Shown here one piece after another: positions 1 to 6,747 of a stretch of 12,378 bases of DNA. Origin of the DNA: an uncultured Eubacteriales bacterium. GTDB lineage: Bacteria > Bacillota > Clostridia > Oscillospirales > CAG-272. A program made the translations under genes and the position numbers. Below the pieces are notes generated by a model, which made no database searches, was not told the origin of the DNA, and saw nothing but the letters and a program-made list of their open reading frames with translations. Where the stretch lies: positions 1-12,378 of the forward strand of contig CAKSSY010000055.1 in the NCBI GenBank assembly GCA_934489945.1, read 5' to 3'. The first letter of the stretch is position 1, and every line of letters begins with the position of its first letter.

Positions 1-2
1 AA

Positions 3-131
3 ACACCACTTACTGACAAATTTGATCCGTATATTCCGTCAGAGCTTTTAAAAAAATCCTATGCTACAGACCGTCTTCGGGCAGATGAAGTGGAAAATAG
101 AATTTTTTTGTTATCCAAAACGATAAATTAA
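3..131 (+). CDS. 3' end of an unidentified gene, possibly an Lhr-type DEAD/DEAH helicase (partial)
   Basis: An open frame enters from the left edge and ends at TAA (129-131), leaving 42 C-terminal residues that include DKFDPYIPSELLKKSYATD. The pattern of an aromatic/proline stretch, then an acidic 'P-S-E-L-L' helix and a 'YATDRL' segment, reminds me of the extreme C-terminus of Lhr/YprA-like helicases. That is recall of a pattern, not a domain identification, because no helicase motif lies inside the window. The frame stops immediately before a strong hairpin, as expected for a real gene end. The upstream sequence would decide the family. Confidence 0.5.
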   Translation, partial: TPLTDKFDPYIPSELLKKSYATDRLRADEVENRIFLLSKTIN

Positions 132-170
132 AAATGAAGGTTCGTCAAAATCCGACGAACCTTCATTTTT
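130..170. terminator. Bidirectional intrinsic terminator between the partial gene and the AraC-type regulator
   Basis: A perfect 17-bp inverted repeat has arms at 130-146 and 154-170 and the 7-nt loop AAAATCC. A-rich and T-rich ends give a U-tract on either strand. It sits between two convergent genes. Its right arm reaches into the stop codon of the regulator gene (169-171), so the hairpin forms exactly where that gene ends. Confidence 0.9.
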
Positions 171-978
171 AATATTCCAAAAGAAATCGTTTTCTGTATT
201 TTTGGGGTGACATTCCGGTTTTTTCTCGAAAAACTTTTCCAAAATAGGATTGTGAGGAAAAACCAGAGTCAAGAGCAATATCCAAGAGAGAATGGTCCGT
301 ACCAATAAGCTGACGTTTGGCATTTTCAATTCGTTTTTCTACCACATAGTCGAGAGGAGATTGTCCACTTTGATTTTTAAATAAGAAATGAAGGTAATTC
401 GGAGACACGTGAACTTGTTCTGCAATCGCCGAGAGGGAACATTCAGTTCCGAAATTTTTATCAATAAATTCCTTGGCTTTCAGAACAGTTACATTTCCCA
501 CTACCGATTTGTCAACACTTAAAACAGTTGGAAAAAGGAGTTTTCTACAGTTAAATAAAATTTCATAAAACAATTTATTGATCATAAGCGTTTTTTGTGA
601 TTGCTCCATGCTGTCTATGTAATAAGAACCGAGTTTAAGAAAAAGTCCACAAATATCATCCACGCTGTTTGCCGGAAGAACACTTCTGGTCGGAAAGTCG
701 GCGAGTATTTTTGCCTCCGCACTTTCAAGTGCAAAAAAACGAATGAAATAACATTTGATCGGTAGAATACTGAACCGATGTTGACCTGGTTTGGCACAAA
801 TAAAGGCACCGCGTTCAACGGGATACGCCACGCCGTTCACATAACTGGTTCCGATTGCTTCCGAAAATATTTCCAATTCATAACAATCTACTGGTCTGAG
901 ATCGGTTTTGACAGAACTCTTCAGAGCGACAGTGCTGTCAAAGATTCCACAAACGATATCCTGATCGGCGTATAACAT
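169..978 (-). CDS. AraC-family transcriptional regulator
   Basis: This is a DNA-binding regulator of 269 residues. The C-terminal ~100 residues carry two helix-turn-helix units: the first at about 182-205 (LSAIAEQVHVSPNYLHFLFK) and the second at about 230-255, ending in the family signature GFSSQSYFGKVFREKTGMSP. The N-terminal ~160 residues look like a cupin-type ligand-sensing domain but lack a diagnostic motif. I place the start at ATG 978 because GGGGAG (984-989) precedes it by 5 nt. A longer in-frame ATG at 1029 has no such site. The gene is divergent from the four-gene sugar operon and shares its promoter region, so it probably controls that operon, most likely as an activator responding to a sugar or sugar-acid ligand. 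The ligand is not visible from sequence. Confidence 0.93.
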   Translation of the reverse strand: MLYADQDIVCGIFDSTVALKSSVKTDLRPVDCYELEIFSEAIGTSYVNGVAYPVERGAFICAKPGQHRFSILPIKCYFIRFFALESAEAKILADFPTRSVLPANSVDDICGLFLKLGSYYIDSMEQSQKTLMINKLFYEILFNCRKLLFPTVLSVDKSVVGNVTVLKAKEFIDKNFGTECSLSAIAEQVHVSPNYLHFLFKNQSGQSPLDYVVEKRIENAKRQLIGTDHSLLDIALDSGFSSQSYFGKVFREKTGMSPQKYRKRFLLEY

Positions 979-1001
979 AATATCTCCCCAATCGTAAGAT
1001 T

Positions 1002-1044
1002 TTGACAAAAAGACGGAATATTGTGGCAAAAAAAACAGGAAATA
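1002..1044 (+). promoter_or_regulatory. Imperfect direct repeat, candidate regulator operator
   Basis: Two tandem segments resemble each other. 1002-1020 starts TTGACAAAAA and ends GGAATA; 1021-1044 starts TTGTGGCAAAAA and ends GGAAATA. They are offset by 19 to 22 bp, about two helical turns, and lie immediately upstream of the operon -10. AraC-family proteins usually bind two direct half-sites placed just upstream of, or overlapping, the -35 region. The repeat is A-rich, so some similarity could be compositional. Confidence 0.4.
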
Positions 1045-1046
1045 CG

Positions 1047-1055
1047 TGCTATAAT
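1047..1055 (+). promoter_or_regulatory. Extended -10 promoter of the sugar operon
   Basis: TGC-TATAAT at 1047-1055 is an extended -10 element. The -35 position 17 bp upstream (1027-1032, CAAAAA) has no match to TTGACA. The predicted start near 1062 lies inside the -10 of the opposing regulator promoter. Missing a -35 beside an AraC-type gene is typical of an activator-dependent promoter; dependence on this particular regulator is inferred. Confidence 0.65.
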
Positions 1056-1056
1056 A

Positions 1057-1085
1057 ATTATAAAGATATATTTAAATTTTGTCAA
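1057..1085 (-). promoter_or_regulatory. Sigma-A promoter of the AraC-type regulator
   Basis: Read on the minus strand, TTGACA (1080-1085) and TATAAT (1057-1062) are separated by exactly 17 bp. Both hexamers match the housekeeping consensus perfectly. Transcription would start near 1050, giving a leader of about 70 nt before ATG 978. Confidence 0.85.
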
Positions 1086-1121
1086 CAACAAAAAAAAACA
1101 AATTTTGAAAAGGAGTAACGT

Positions 1122-1814
1122 ATGGAAACTGTATGGCTCGGACAAGCAGGTCTGTATATGAAATGTAACAATGCTACAATTATTCTCGATCCGTATTTTT
1201 CCGATAGCGTAAAAGAACATTCCGACCCGTCAAAAAAGCGGCGTGTTCCGATTGATGAACACTTTTTATCCGTTGAACCCGATTTTCTGATGTTTACTCA
1301 CAACCACTTGGATCATTTTGATCCTCAGACAGCATCAATATATCTGTCTCGTGAAAAAAAGATGACGGTGTTGGCACCATCTTCTGTATTACCAAAGGCG
1401 AGAAGTTTCGGTGGGCGACATCATAATTATGTGCAGATGAATCGTCACACGGTTTGGACGGAAAAAGGAATCCGATTCGAGTCCGTTAAAGCCGAACACA
1501 GCGATGAATTTGCTGTAGGATTCATTATTGAGGAGTTGTCCACAGGTGATAAGTACTATATTACGGGAGATACTCTCTATAACAGGGAAATATTGCATGA
1601 TATTCCTACTGACATTCATGTGATATTTCTTCCGATAAACGGCGCAGGAAACAATATGAACATGACCGATGCGGCTGTTTTGGCAAAAGAATCCGGTGCG
1701 AAGCTCGCGGTTCCGGTTCACTTTGGAATGTTTGATTCTCTTGACCCACACGAGTTTCCTTTTGAAAACAAAGTAATTCCCGAACTTTATAAAAAAATAG
1801 AATTAAACAGATAG
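1122..1814 (+). CDS. UlaG-like metallo-beta-lactamase-fold hydrolase (putative sugar lactonase)
   Basis: This is a 230-residue cytosolic metal-dependent hydrolase. The MBL metal-binding set is complete: H60-x-H62-x-D64-H65 in THNHLDHFD, then H126, D150 in YITGDTLY, and H200 in VPVHFGMFD. The segment PINGAGNNMNMTDAA and the overall pattern match the UlaG / 'MBL fold metallo-hydrolase' group. UlaG itself opens L-ascorbate-6-phosphate lactone but is about 350 residues long, so this protein is a compact single-domain relative. AGGAG (1111-1115) sits 6 nt before the start. It is the first gene of the AraC-controlled operon. Beside a sugar-acid dehydratase, a role in hydrolysing a sugar lactone is reasonable. 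The substrate is inferred, not shown, since MBL folds also act on phosphodiesters and other esters. Confidence 0.85.
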   Translation: METVWLGQAGLYMKCNNATIILDPYFSDSVKEHSDPSKKRRVPIDEHFLSVEPDFLMFTHNHLDHFDPQTASIYLSREKKMTVLAPSSVLPKARSFGGRHHNYVQMNRHTVWTEKGIRFESVKAEHSDEFAVGFIIEELSTGDKYYITGDTLYNREILHDIPTDIHVIFLPINGAGNNMNMTDAAVLAKESGAKLAVPVHFGMFDSLDPHEFPFENKVIPELYKKIELNR

Positions 1815-1822
1815 GAGATACA

Positions 1823-3115
1823 ATGGATTTTTTTCTGAAAGATTCCATTGCAGTTGCCGACGGAAAAACCATAAATACTACTGCAATTCAGGAGTCGATT
1901 GATATCTGTCATGCGGCGGGAGGCGGACGTGTAATTGTATCCGGTGGTACTTATGTAACCGGAACGATTATACTGAAAAGCAATGTTGAAATCTACATAG
2001 AGGCAGACGGAAAACTTTTGGGTTCTCCATACTGTGAGGATTACCCGGAACGTCAGAATGTCCGTCATGTAAAGAGCAAGCTTCTTCCAAGAGGCAGAAA
2101 TGCTTGCTTGATTTTCGCCGAGGAGGCAGAAAATATTGGCATTGGTGGTCCTGGTGTCATAGACGGTAACGGACAGAATTTTGTTCGCGAATTGACAGAG
2201 GAAGAAAGGGACACAAAAAGACCGGTCCGATGGCGGTATAAGAGAATAGATGCGCCAACACCTCCCCGTGTTGTTTTTTTTGCCGGATGTCGAAATGTTA
2301 AAGTGACGGATGTATCTATGATGAACCAACCTGCCGGATGGTCGTACTGGATACACGATTGTGATTACGTGACGTTTGATCGATGTAAGATTGTGGCGGA
2401 TCTTCAATACCCGAACAACGATGGAATTCATGTTAACAGCAGTCGGAATGTAACGATTTCCAATTGCCTCATTTCCTGCGGAGACGATTGTATTGTGGTA
2501 CGTGCAAATAATTCTTCACTTTCCAAAAACAAAGTCTGCGAAAAAGTGACTGTAACAAATTGCAATCTCACAAGTTATTCCAGTGGAATTCGCGTCGGTT
2601 GGATCAACGATGGAGTGATACGAAATTGCTCGTTTTCCAATATTGTGATGACCGACACCTTAAATGCCGTTTCCATTCGGCTTCCCGGGCGAACCTCTCC
2701 CGAACGAATACAGGATGAAGGCAGGGAAGCCACCCTTGTGGAGAACCTTTCTTTTAACAATATTGTTATGGATCGAATTTTTGGTTATCCGATCAACATC
2801 TCGATTTCCCGTCTGCCGATGACAAAGTGCCTGGCAATTCGTAATATTTATTTCAGCGATTTTCATGTTCGCGGCTCTCATATGCCCCATATTGTTGGGC
2901 GCGAAGATTGTCCGGTTGAAAACATCCACTTCACACATTGTAGCTTTGAAGTGTGTTCTTCCGATACAGAGACGGAGAGCGATGCTGATCCTACAGTTAT
3001 GAAACTGGAGATGGTAAACGGAATAACCATGACAGACACCACATTTTGTAATATGACAATCGGAAAACAGACCGATCCGGATGTTGTTATGATACACAAC
3101 AAATTAGGGAATTGA
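1823..3115 (+). CDS. GH28-like right-handed beta-helix protein (polygalacturonase family, intracellular)
   Basis: This 430-residue protein belongs to the parallel beta-helix class. N-terminal hallmarks are TTAIQESID and the GGGRVIVSGGTYVTGTI region (about 33-50), then GPGVIDGNG (109-117). GH28 catalytic motifs appear in order: NND at 198-200, GDD at 220-222 and SIRL at about 284 in place of RIK. The canonical GHG motif is replaced by SSGIRVG near 253-259, so the usual histidine is absent. No signal peptide is present, so it would act in the cytosol on imported oligosaccharides. AGGAG (1813-1817) overlaps the stop of the preceding gene, indicating translational coupling. Family members hydrolyse galacturonic-acid or rhamnogalacturonan linkages. 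With the histidine missing, the exact bond, or even hydrolase activity, is uncertain. Confidence 0.82.
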   Translation: MDFFLKDSIAVADGKTINTTAIQESIDICHAAGGGRVIVSGGTYVTGTIILKSNVEIYIEADGKLLGSPYCEDYPERQNVRHVKSKLLPRGRNACLIFAEEAENIGIGGPGVIDGNGQNFVRELTEEERDTKRPVRWRYKRIDAPTPPRVVFFAGCRNVKVTDVSMMNQPAGWSYWIHDCDYVTFDRCKIVADLQYPNNDGIHVNSSRNVTISNCLISCGDDCIVVRANNSSLSKNKVCEKVTVTNCNLTSYSSGIRVGWINDGVIRNCSFSNIVMTDTLNAVSIRLPGRTSPERIQDEGREATLVENLSFNNIVMDRIFGYPINISISRLPMTKCLAIRNIYFSDFHVRGSHMPHIVGREDCPVENIHFTHCSFEVCSSDTETESDADPTVMKLEMVNGITMTDTTFCNMTIGKQTDPDVVMIHNKLGN

Positions 3116-3128
3116 GAGGAATAGAATT

Positions 3129-4289
3129 ATGAAAGTCACAGATATTAAATGTTACCCTGTTGATTGCTTTCGTACCAATTGGGTATTTGTAAAGGTTTAT
3201 ACGGACGAGGGAATAAACGGTGTTGGAGAAGCCACACTGGAATATAAGGAAAAGGCACTGCTTGGGGCTATAGAACATATCAAGGAATTTCTTGTCGGAA
3301 AAAATCCGCTGACGGTAGAAAGACATTATCATGACATTTACCGCGATGCCTATTGGCGTGGAGGAGCTGTTTTGATGTCTGCACTGTCCGCTGTAGAATG
3401 TGCCTTGTGGGACATTCTCGGAAAGACGCTTGGTGTTCCCGTTTATCAGTTGCTCGGGGGGAAAGCGAACGATAAAGTCAGAATTTATGTCAACGGATGG
3501 TTTGCCGGTGCTAAGACACCGGAACAATTTGCCGAAAAGGCAAAAATCGCAGTTGAGCGTGGAGTCACCGCAATGAAATGGGATCCGTTTGGAAAGTCCT
3601 ATATGGAAATCTCAAATGCCGATCTTGACAATGCTTTACGCTGTGTAGCAGCCGTGCGCGAGGCAGTCGGTGACAAGATTGATCTTTTGATTGAGGGGCA
3701 CGGCAGATTTAATGTGCCTACCGGAATCAAAATTGCAGAGGAACTCAAACAATTTAAGCCCATGTTTTTTGAAGAACCGGTTCCGCCAGACAATCTCGAG
3801 GCTTTGAAAGCAGTGAGGGATAAATCTCCTGTTGCGATTGCAGCGGGTGAAAGGCTATATACTCTTCGTTCTTTTAAAGATTTGTTTGAAATGCGTGCTG
3901 CCGATTACATACAGCCGGATGTCAGTCATGCAGGCGGAATTATGGAGCTGAAAAAAATTTCCGCTGTGGCAGAGACATATTACATTCCTTTTGCGCCACA
4001 CAACCCATCGGGACCCGTTGCATGTGCCGCTACGCTTCAACTTGCAGCTTGCTGTCCCAATTTCTCGATTCTTGAAATTATGTACAGTGATGTTACTTGG
4101 CGGAAAGATGTAACTAATGAAAAATTGATTTACGCCGATGGATATATACAGATACCAGACAAACCCGGAATTGGTGTTGAAATTAACGAGGAGGCCTGTC
4201 TGAAGCATCCGTATGGAACGCATACACTGCGACATTATACCGGTGCACTTACAGATATAAGACCACCCGAGACTGAATTTTATTTTTAA
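3129..4289 (+). CDS. Enolase-superfamily sugar-acid dehydratase (galactonate-dehydratase-like)
   Basis: This 386-residue enzyme is in the mandelate racemase/muconate lactonizing branch. An N-terminal capping domain (about 1-115, including LMSALSAVECALWDILGK at 82-99) precedes a TIM barrel. Barrel-end residues are KWD at 150-152, metal ligands E189 (in IEGHGRF), E215 (FFEEP) and E241 (AAGER), H191, D264 (QPDVSHAGG) and the catalytic H291 (APHNPSGP). The layout and length match D-galactonate dehydratase (about 382 residues), where the first metal ligand is usually Asp rather than the Glu seen here. The expected reaction is loss of water from an aldonic or aldaric acid to give a 2-keto-3-deoxy acid. 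The substrate cannot be fixed: galactonate, fuconate, rhamnonate and galactarate relatives are all possible. GAGAGGA (3114-3120) starts at the previous stop codon. Confidence 0.9.
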   Translation: MKVTDIKCYPVDCFRTNWVFVKVYTDEGINGVGEATLEYKEKALLGAIEHIKEFLVGKNPLTVERHYHDIYRDAYWRGGAVLMSALSAVECALWDILGKTLGVPVYQLLGGKANDKVRIYVNGWFAGAKTPEQFAEKAKIAVERGVTAMKWDPFGKSYMEISNADLDNALRCVAAVREAVGDKIDLLIEGHGRFNVPTGIKIAEELKQFKPMFFEEPVPPDNLEALKAVRDKSPVAIAAGERLYTLRSFKDLFEMRAADYIQPDVSHAGGIMELKKISAVAETYYIPFAPHNPSGPVACAATLQLAACCPNFSILEIMYSDVTWRKDVTNEKLIYADGYIQIPDKPGIGVEINEEACLKHPYGTHTLRHYTGALTDIRPPETEFYF

Positions 4290-4305
4290 GGAGGATAATT
4301 TTAAG

Positions 4306-5076
4306 ATGAATCGTTGCGTATTTGTTACCGGTGGTGTAAAAAACACAGGATCCGGAATTGTGAAAAAGTTTGCCGCAGAGGGGTGGGATGTTTTTATCGG
4401 TTCCAGAAAAGCTGAAGATGCGGAAGCCTATGCCAAAATAATTGCCGAAACCTATCATGTCAATGCAAAAGGGTATGGTATGAAGATATTTGATGAAGAG
4501 GATGTCAATCGTATTTTTGAGGACATCAAAAAACAGGGATATCTTTTGGACTGTCTTGTTTGTTGTGCGGCTAATCTTGGGATTCGGCAGGATACGCTTA
4601 CTGTAGACATGAAGGATTTCATGGACGTGATTAATACCAACATCGGCTGGAATTTTATGTTGGCAAGAACCGCCGCAAAGCAAATGATCGAAAAGGGAAG
4701 CGGTTCAATTGTGTTTATCAATTCCAATACGGCATATCGCGCAGTGCCGGATCGTGCGGCGTACAGTTGCTCAAAAAGCGGCGTTTTGGGGCTTTCTAGA
4801 GCATTGGCACTGGATCTTGGAAAATATAAAATCCGTGTCAATTGTGTCCTTCCCGGTATGATTAAGACCGACCGCTGGGAGAACAACTTCAACAATTGCC
4901 GTCAAGCACTTTCTTGTTATACTCCTTTGGGAGACATTGCCTCTTTTGAAGATATAGCAAATGCAGCCTACTATTTTGGAAGTGATTTTTCCATGAACAC
5001 GACAGGGGCAGAATTGACTGTGGATGGTGGAAATATGATCCAACTTTATCCGATTGTACCGGAACAAGGAAAATAA
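4306..5076 (+). CDS. Short-chain dehydrogenase/reductase (SDR)
   Basis: This 256-residue classical SDR has a Rossmann fold. The nucleotide-binding glycines are in TGGVKNTGSGI (8-18), and S33-R34 after beta-2 suggests NADP(H) preference. Catalytic N112, S140, Y153 and K157 are all present (YSCSK), followed by NCVLPGMIKTD. The usual NNAG after beta-4 is altered to CCAAN (86-90). AAGGAGG (4288-4294) overlaps the stop of the dehydratase gene, with an 11-nt gap to ATG. As the last gene of the operon it could oxidise the sugar to its lactone before the lactonase and dehydratase, or act on the 2-keto-3-deoxy acid, as SDRs do in fuconate and rhamnonate pathways. Sequence does not separate these options. 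Confidence 0.9.
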   Translation: MNRCVFVTGGVKNTGSGIVKKFAAEGWDVFIGSRKAEDAEAYAKIIAETYHVNAKGYGMKIFDEEDVNRIFEDIKKQGYLLDCLVCCAANLGIRQDTLTVDMKDFMDVINTNIGWNFMLARTAAKQMIEKGSGSIVFINSNTAYRAVPDRAAYSCSKSGVLGLSRALALDLGKYKIRVNCVLPGMIKTDRWENNFNNCRQALSCYTPLGDIASFEDIANAAYYFGSDFSMNTTGAELTVDGGNMIQLYPIVPEQGK

Positions 5077-5081
5077 ATTTT

Positions 5082-5125
5082 AAAAAATGTGTATCTGCAA
5101 AGTGTTTGCAGATATACATTTTTTT
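5082..5125 (+). terminator. Intrinsic terminator of the sugar operon
   Basis: Arms at 5082-5101 and 5105-5124 pair around a GTG loop with one G-U wobble (GTGTATCTGCAAA against TTTGCAGATATAC). The right arm runs directly into a T-tract. It lies 6 nt after the stop of the SDR gene and isolates the operon from pdaA. Confidence 0.88.
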
Positions 5126-5183
5126 CTTGATTAAAGCCGCAACTTCGACAGAAAACTATCCTTAGAAATAAGGAGAGTAAAAA

Positions 5184-5984
5184 ATGAAAAGTACAAAAAC
5201 AAAATATTGCTGTAGTATTCTTGCATTTCTGCTGAGTGTCTGCCTTTTGTCGACAGTTTCGGTTTTTTCTAAAGGAGATTGTTATAACTGGTATTGTGTA
5301 AGGAACAAGGAACACAAGCAACCCGTTGCCGATGCCAATATGCGCTTTATTGAGGAGTTCGACGGATATTATGTTGATCACAAACACGATGATGCGAATA
5401 CAGAAAAGGTTATTTATCTTACCTTTGATGCAGGCTACGAAAATGGAAATGTTGCCAAAATCCTGGATGTTTTAAAAGAGGAAAATGTACCGGGGGCGTT
5501 TTTTGTTTTGAAAAATTTGATTGTCAGAAACCCCGAATTGATAGAACGAATGGTAAATGAAGGTCATTTGGTCTGCAATCATACTGCTACGCATAAGGAC
5601 ATGACAAAGTGCAGTTCTGTTGAGGAGTTTCAACAGGAATTGAAGGCATTGGAAACTGTATATTCCGAAAAAACGGGAAAGCAGTTAGCGCATTACTATC
5701 GACCGCCGGAAGGAAAGTTCAGCCGTAAAAATTTAGAGTATGCAAAAGCTCTCGGTTATAAGACGATTTTCTGGAGTTTTGCTTATGCAGATTGGGATAA
5801 CGGCAGACAAATGTCAAATCAGGCAGCAAAAGAAAAAATTCTTTCTAATATTCATAATGGAGAAATCATGCTTTTGCATCCAACGTCGGCAACGAACGCG
5901 GCGATTCTCGGCGATGTAATTCAAGAGCTGAAAAATCTCGGATATCGCTTCGGGTCCCTTGATGAGCTGAAAAAAAATGATTAA
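5184..5984 (+). CDS. pdaA: PdaA, delta-lactam-forming polysaccharide deacetylase of the spore cortex
   Basis: This 266-residue exported protein has a lysine-rich start and hydrophobic segment (about 8-28), which could be a signal peptide or anchor. A NodB domain follows from about 75. It reads TFDAGYENG at 80-88. The GYENG form, lacking the second Asp of ordinary NodB enzymes, is characteristic of PdaA. Metal and catalytic residues are D82, H133 and H137 (NHTATH), R173 (YRPPEG) and H232 (LLHPTS). B. subtilis PdaA (263 residues) removes the N-acetyl group from muramic acid so that muramic-delta-lactam forms in the cortex, a change needed for germination-specific lysis. AGGAGA precedes the start at good spacing. 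I found no convincing sigma-G promoter in the ~58 bp between the preceding terminator and this gene. Confidence 0.92.
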   Translation: MKSTKTKYCCSILAFLLSVCLLSTVSVFSKGDCYNWYCVRNKEHKQPVADANMRFIEEFDGYYVDHKHDDANTEKVIYLTFDAGYENGNVAKILDVLKEENVPGAFFVLKNLIVRNPELIERMVNEGHLVCNHTATHKDMTKCSSVEEFQQELKALETVYSEKTGKQLAHYYRPPEGKFSRKNLEYAKALGYKTIFWSFAYADWDNGRQMSNQAAKEKILSNIHNGEIMLLHPTSATNAAILGDVIQELKNLGYRFGSLDELKKND

Positions 5985-6669
5985 GCAACGTATTTTTTGC
6001 TGTCTTTCATTTTTGCTGGCAATTGTTTTTTGCACGATACGCGTTTCGGGAGAAAATATATATGGAAACGTCTATCACGCTCATAAAAATACCAGTATGA
6101 AAATCGCCTTGACTTTTGATGATGGACCTCATCCTAAATTGACCCCGCGAATATTGGAAATTCTCAATAAATATCACATTCACGCAACTTTTTTTATCGT
6201 CGGAGAAAATGCAGAACATTATCCGGATCTGATAGGAAAAATTCTTGAGGGTGGGCATGAAATCGGGAATCATACCTACACGCACGAAAAAGTGAAAGCC
6301 AGCAGTTATTCCGGTATGAAGCGTGAATTTGAACTTTGTGAAACCGCGATTTATGAAATTTCCGAATACAAAACAAAACTATTGCGCCCTCCGGAGGGGT
6401 TTCTGGACAATAAAATAAAATCCATTTCCAAAGAAATGGACTATAATGTAATTTTATGGAATATTGATACCAAAGACTGGGCGCACACATCTCCGAAGGA
6501 AATCTGCAGGAATGTTACGGAAAACATTTCGCCGGGTAGTATTATTCTGATGCATGACTATATCAGTTATAATAGCCCTACCGCAGAAGCTTTAGAGTTA
6601 TTTATCCCCAAGTTATTAGAAATGCAGTATCGATTTGTTGTAGTAAGCGATTTGATCGGAAGCAAATAA
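5977..6669 (+). CDS. Second polysaccharide deacetylase (NodB domain, PgdA/CDA1-like)
   Basis: This 230-residue protein has an N-terminal hydrophobic segment (about 6-24) and a canonical NodB domain: TFDDGPHP (46-53, D48-D49), GNHTYTH (H99, H103), LRPPEG (R137), DTKDW (164-168) and LMHDY (H193). All metal and catalytic residues are present, so it should be an active amide hydrolase on peptidoglycan or another N-acetylated glycan outside the membrane. The start overlaps the pdaA stop by 8 nt (ATGATTAA) with only a weak ribosome site, so translation is probably coupled to pdaA. Co-expression suggests a sporulation or cortex role. It is not a PdaB orthologue as far as I can tell. The exact substrate is unknown. 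Confidence 0.9.
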   Translation: MIKQRIFCCLSFLLAIVFCTIRVSGENIYGNVYHAHKNTSMKIALTFDDGPHPKLTPRILEILNKYHIHATFFIVGENAEHYPDLIGKILEGGHEIGNHTYTHEKVKASSYSGMKREFELCETAIYEISEYKTKLLRPPEGFLDNKIKSISKEMDYNVILWNIDTKDWAHTSPKEICRNVTENISPGSIILMHDYISYNSPTAEALELFIPKLLEMQYRFVVVSDLIGSK

Positions 6670-6700
6670 AGCAATGATGGTCAGTCAATATTCAACAGAA

Positions 6701-6740
6701 AAAAGGGCTATCTCAAAACAAAAAGTGAGACAGCCCTTTT
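6701..6740. terminator. Bidirectional terminator between the deacetylase pair and hom
   Basis: Arms AAAAGGGCTATCTCA (6701-6715) and TGAGACAGCCCTTTT (6726-6740) flank a 10-nt loop. There is one A-C mismatch on the plus strand, which becomes a U-G wobble in the minus-strand transcript. The hairpin is therefore better paired as the terminator of hom, and it also closes the rightward deacetylase pair. Confidence 0.88.
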
Positions 6741-6747
6741 ATGCTGA

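Noticed and set aside
979..1029. Longer start of the AraC-type regulator at ATG 1029
   Set aside because: It lacks a ribosome site, while ATG 978 has GGGGAG 5 nt upstream.
1787..2431. Long minus-strand open frame (about 214 codons) inside the GH28-like gene
   Set aside because: It is antisense to a well-supported gene, has no ribosome site and its translation has no family features.
5126..5183. Sigma-G promoter expected before pdaA
   Set aside because: No pair resembling GnATA and CATnnTA at correct spacing was found; CTATCCTTA is near but lacks CAT and a spaced -35.
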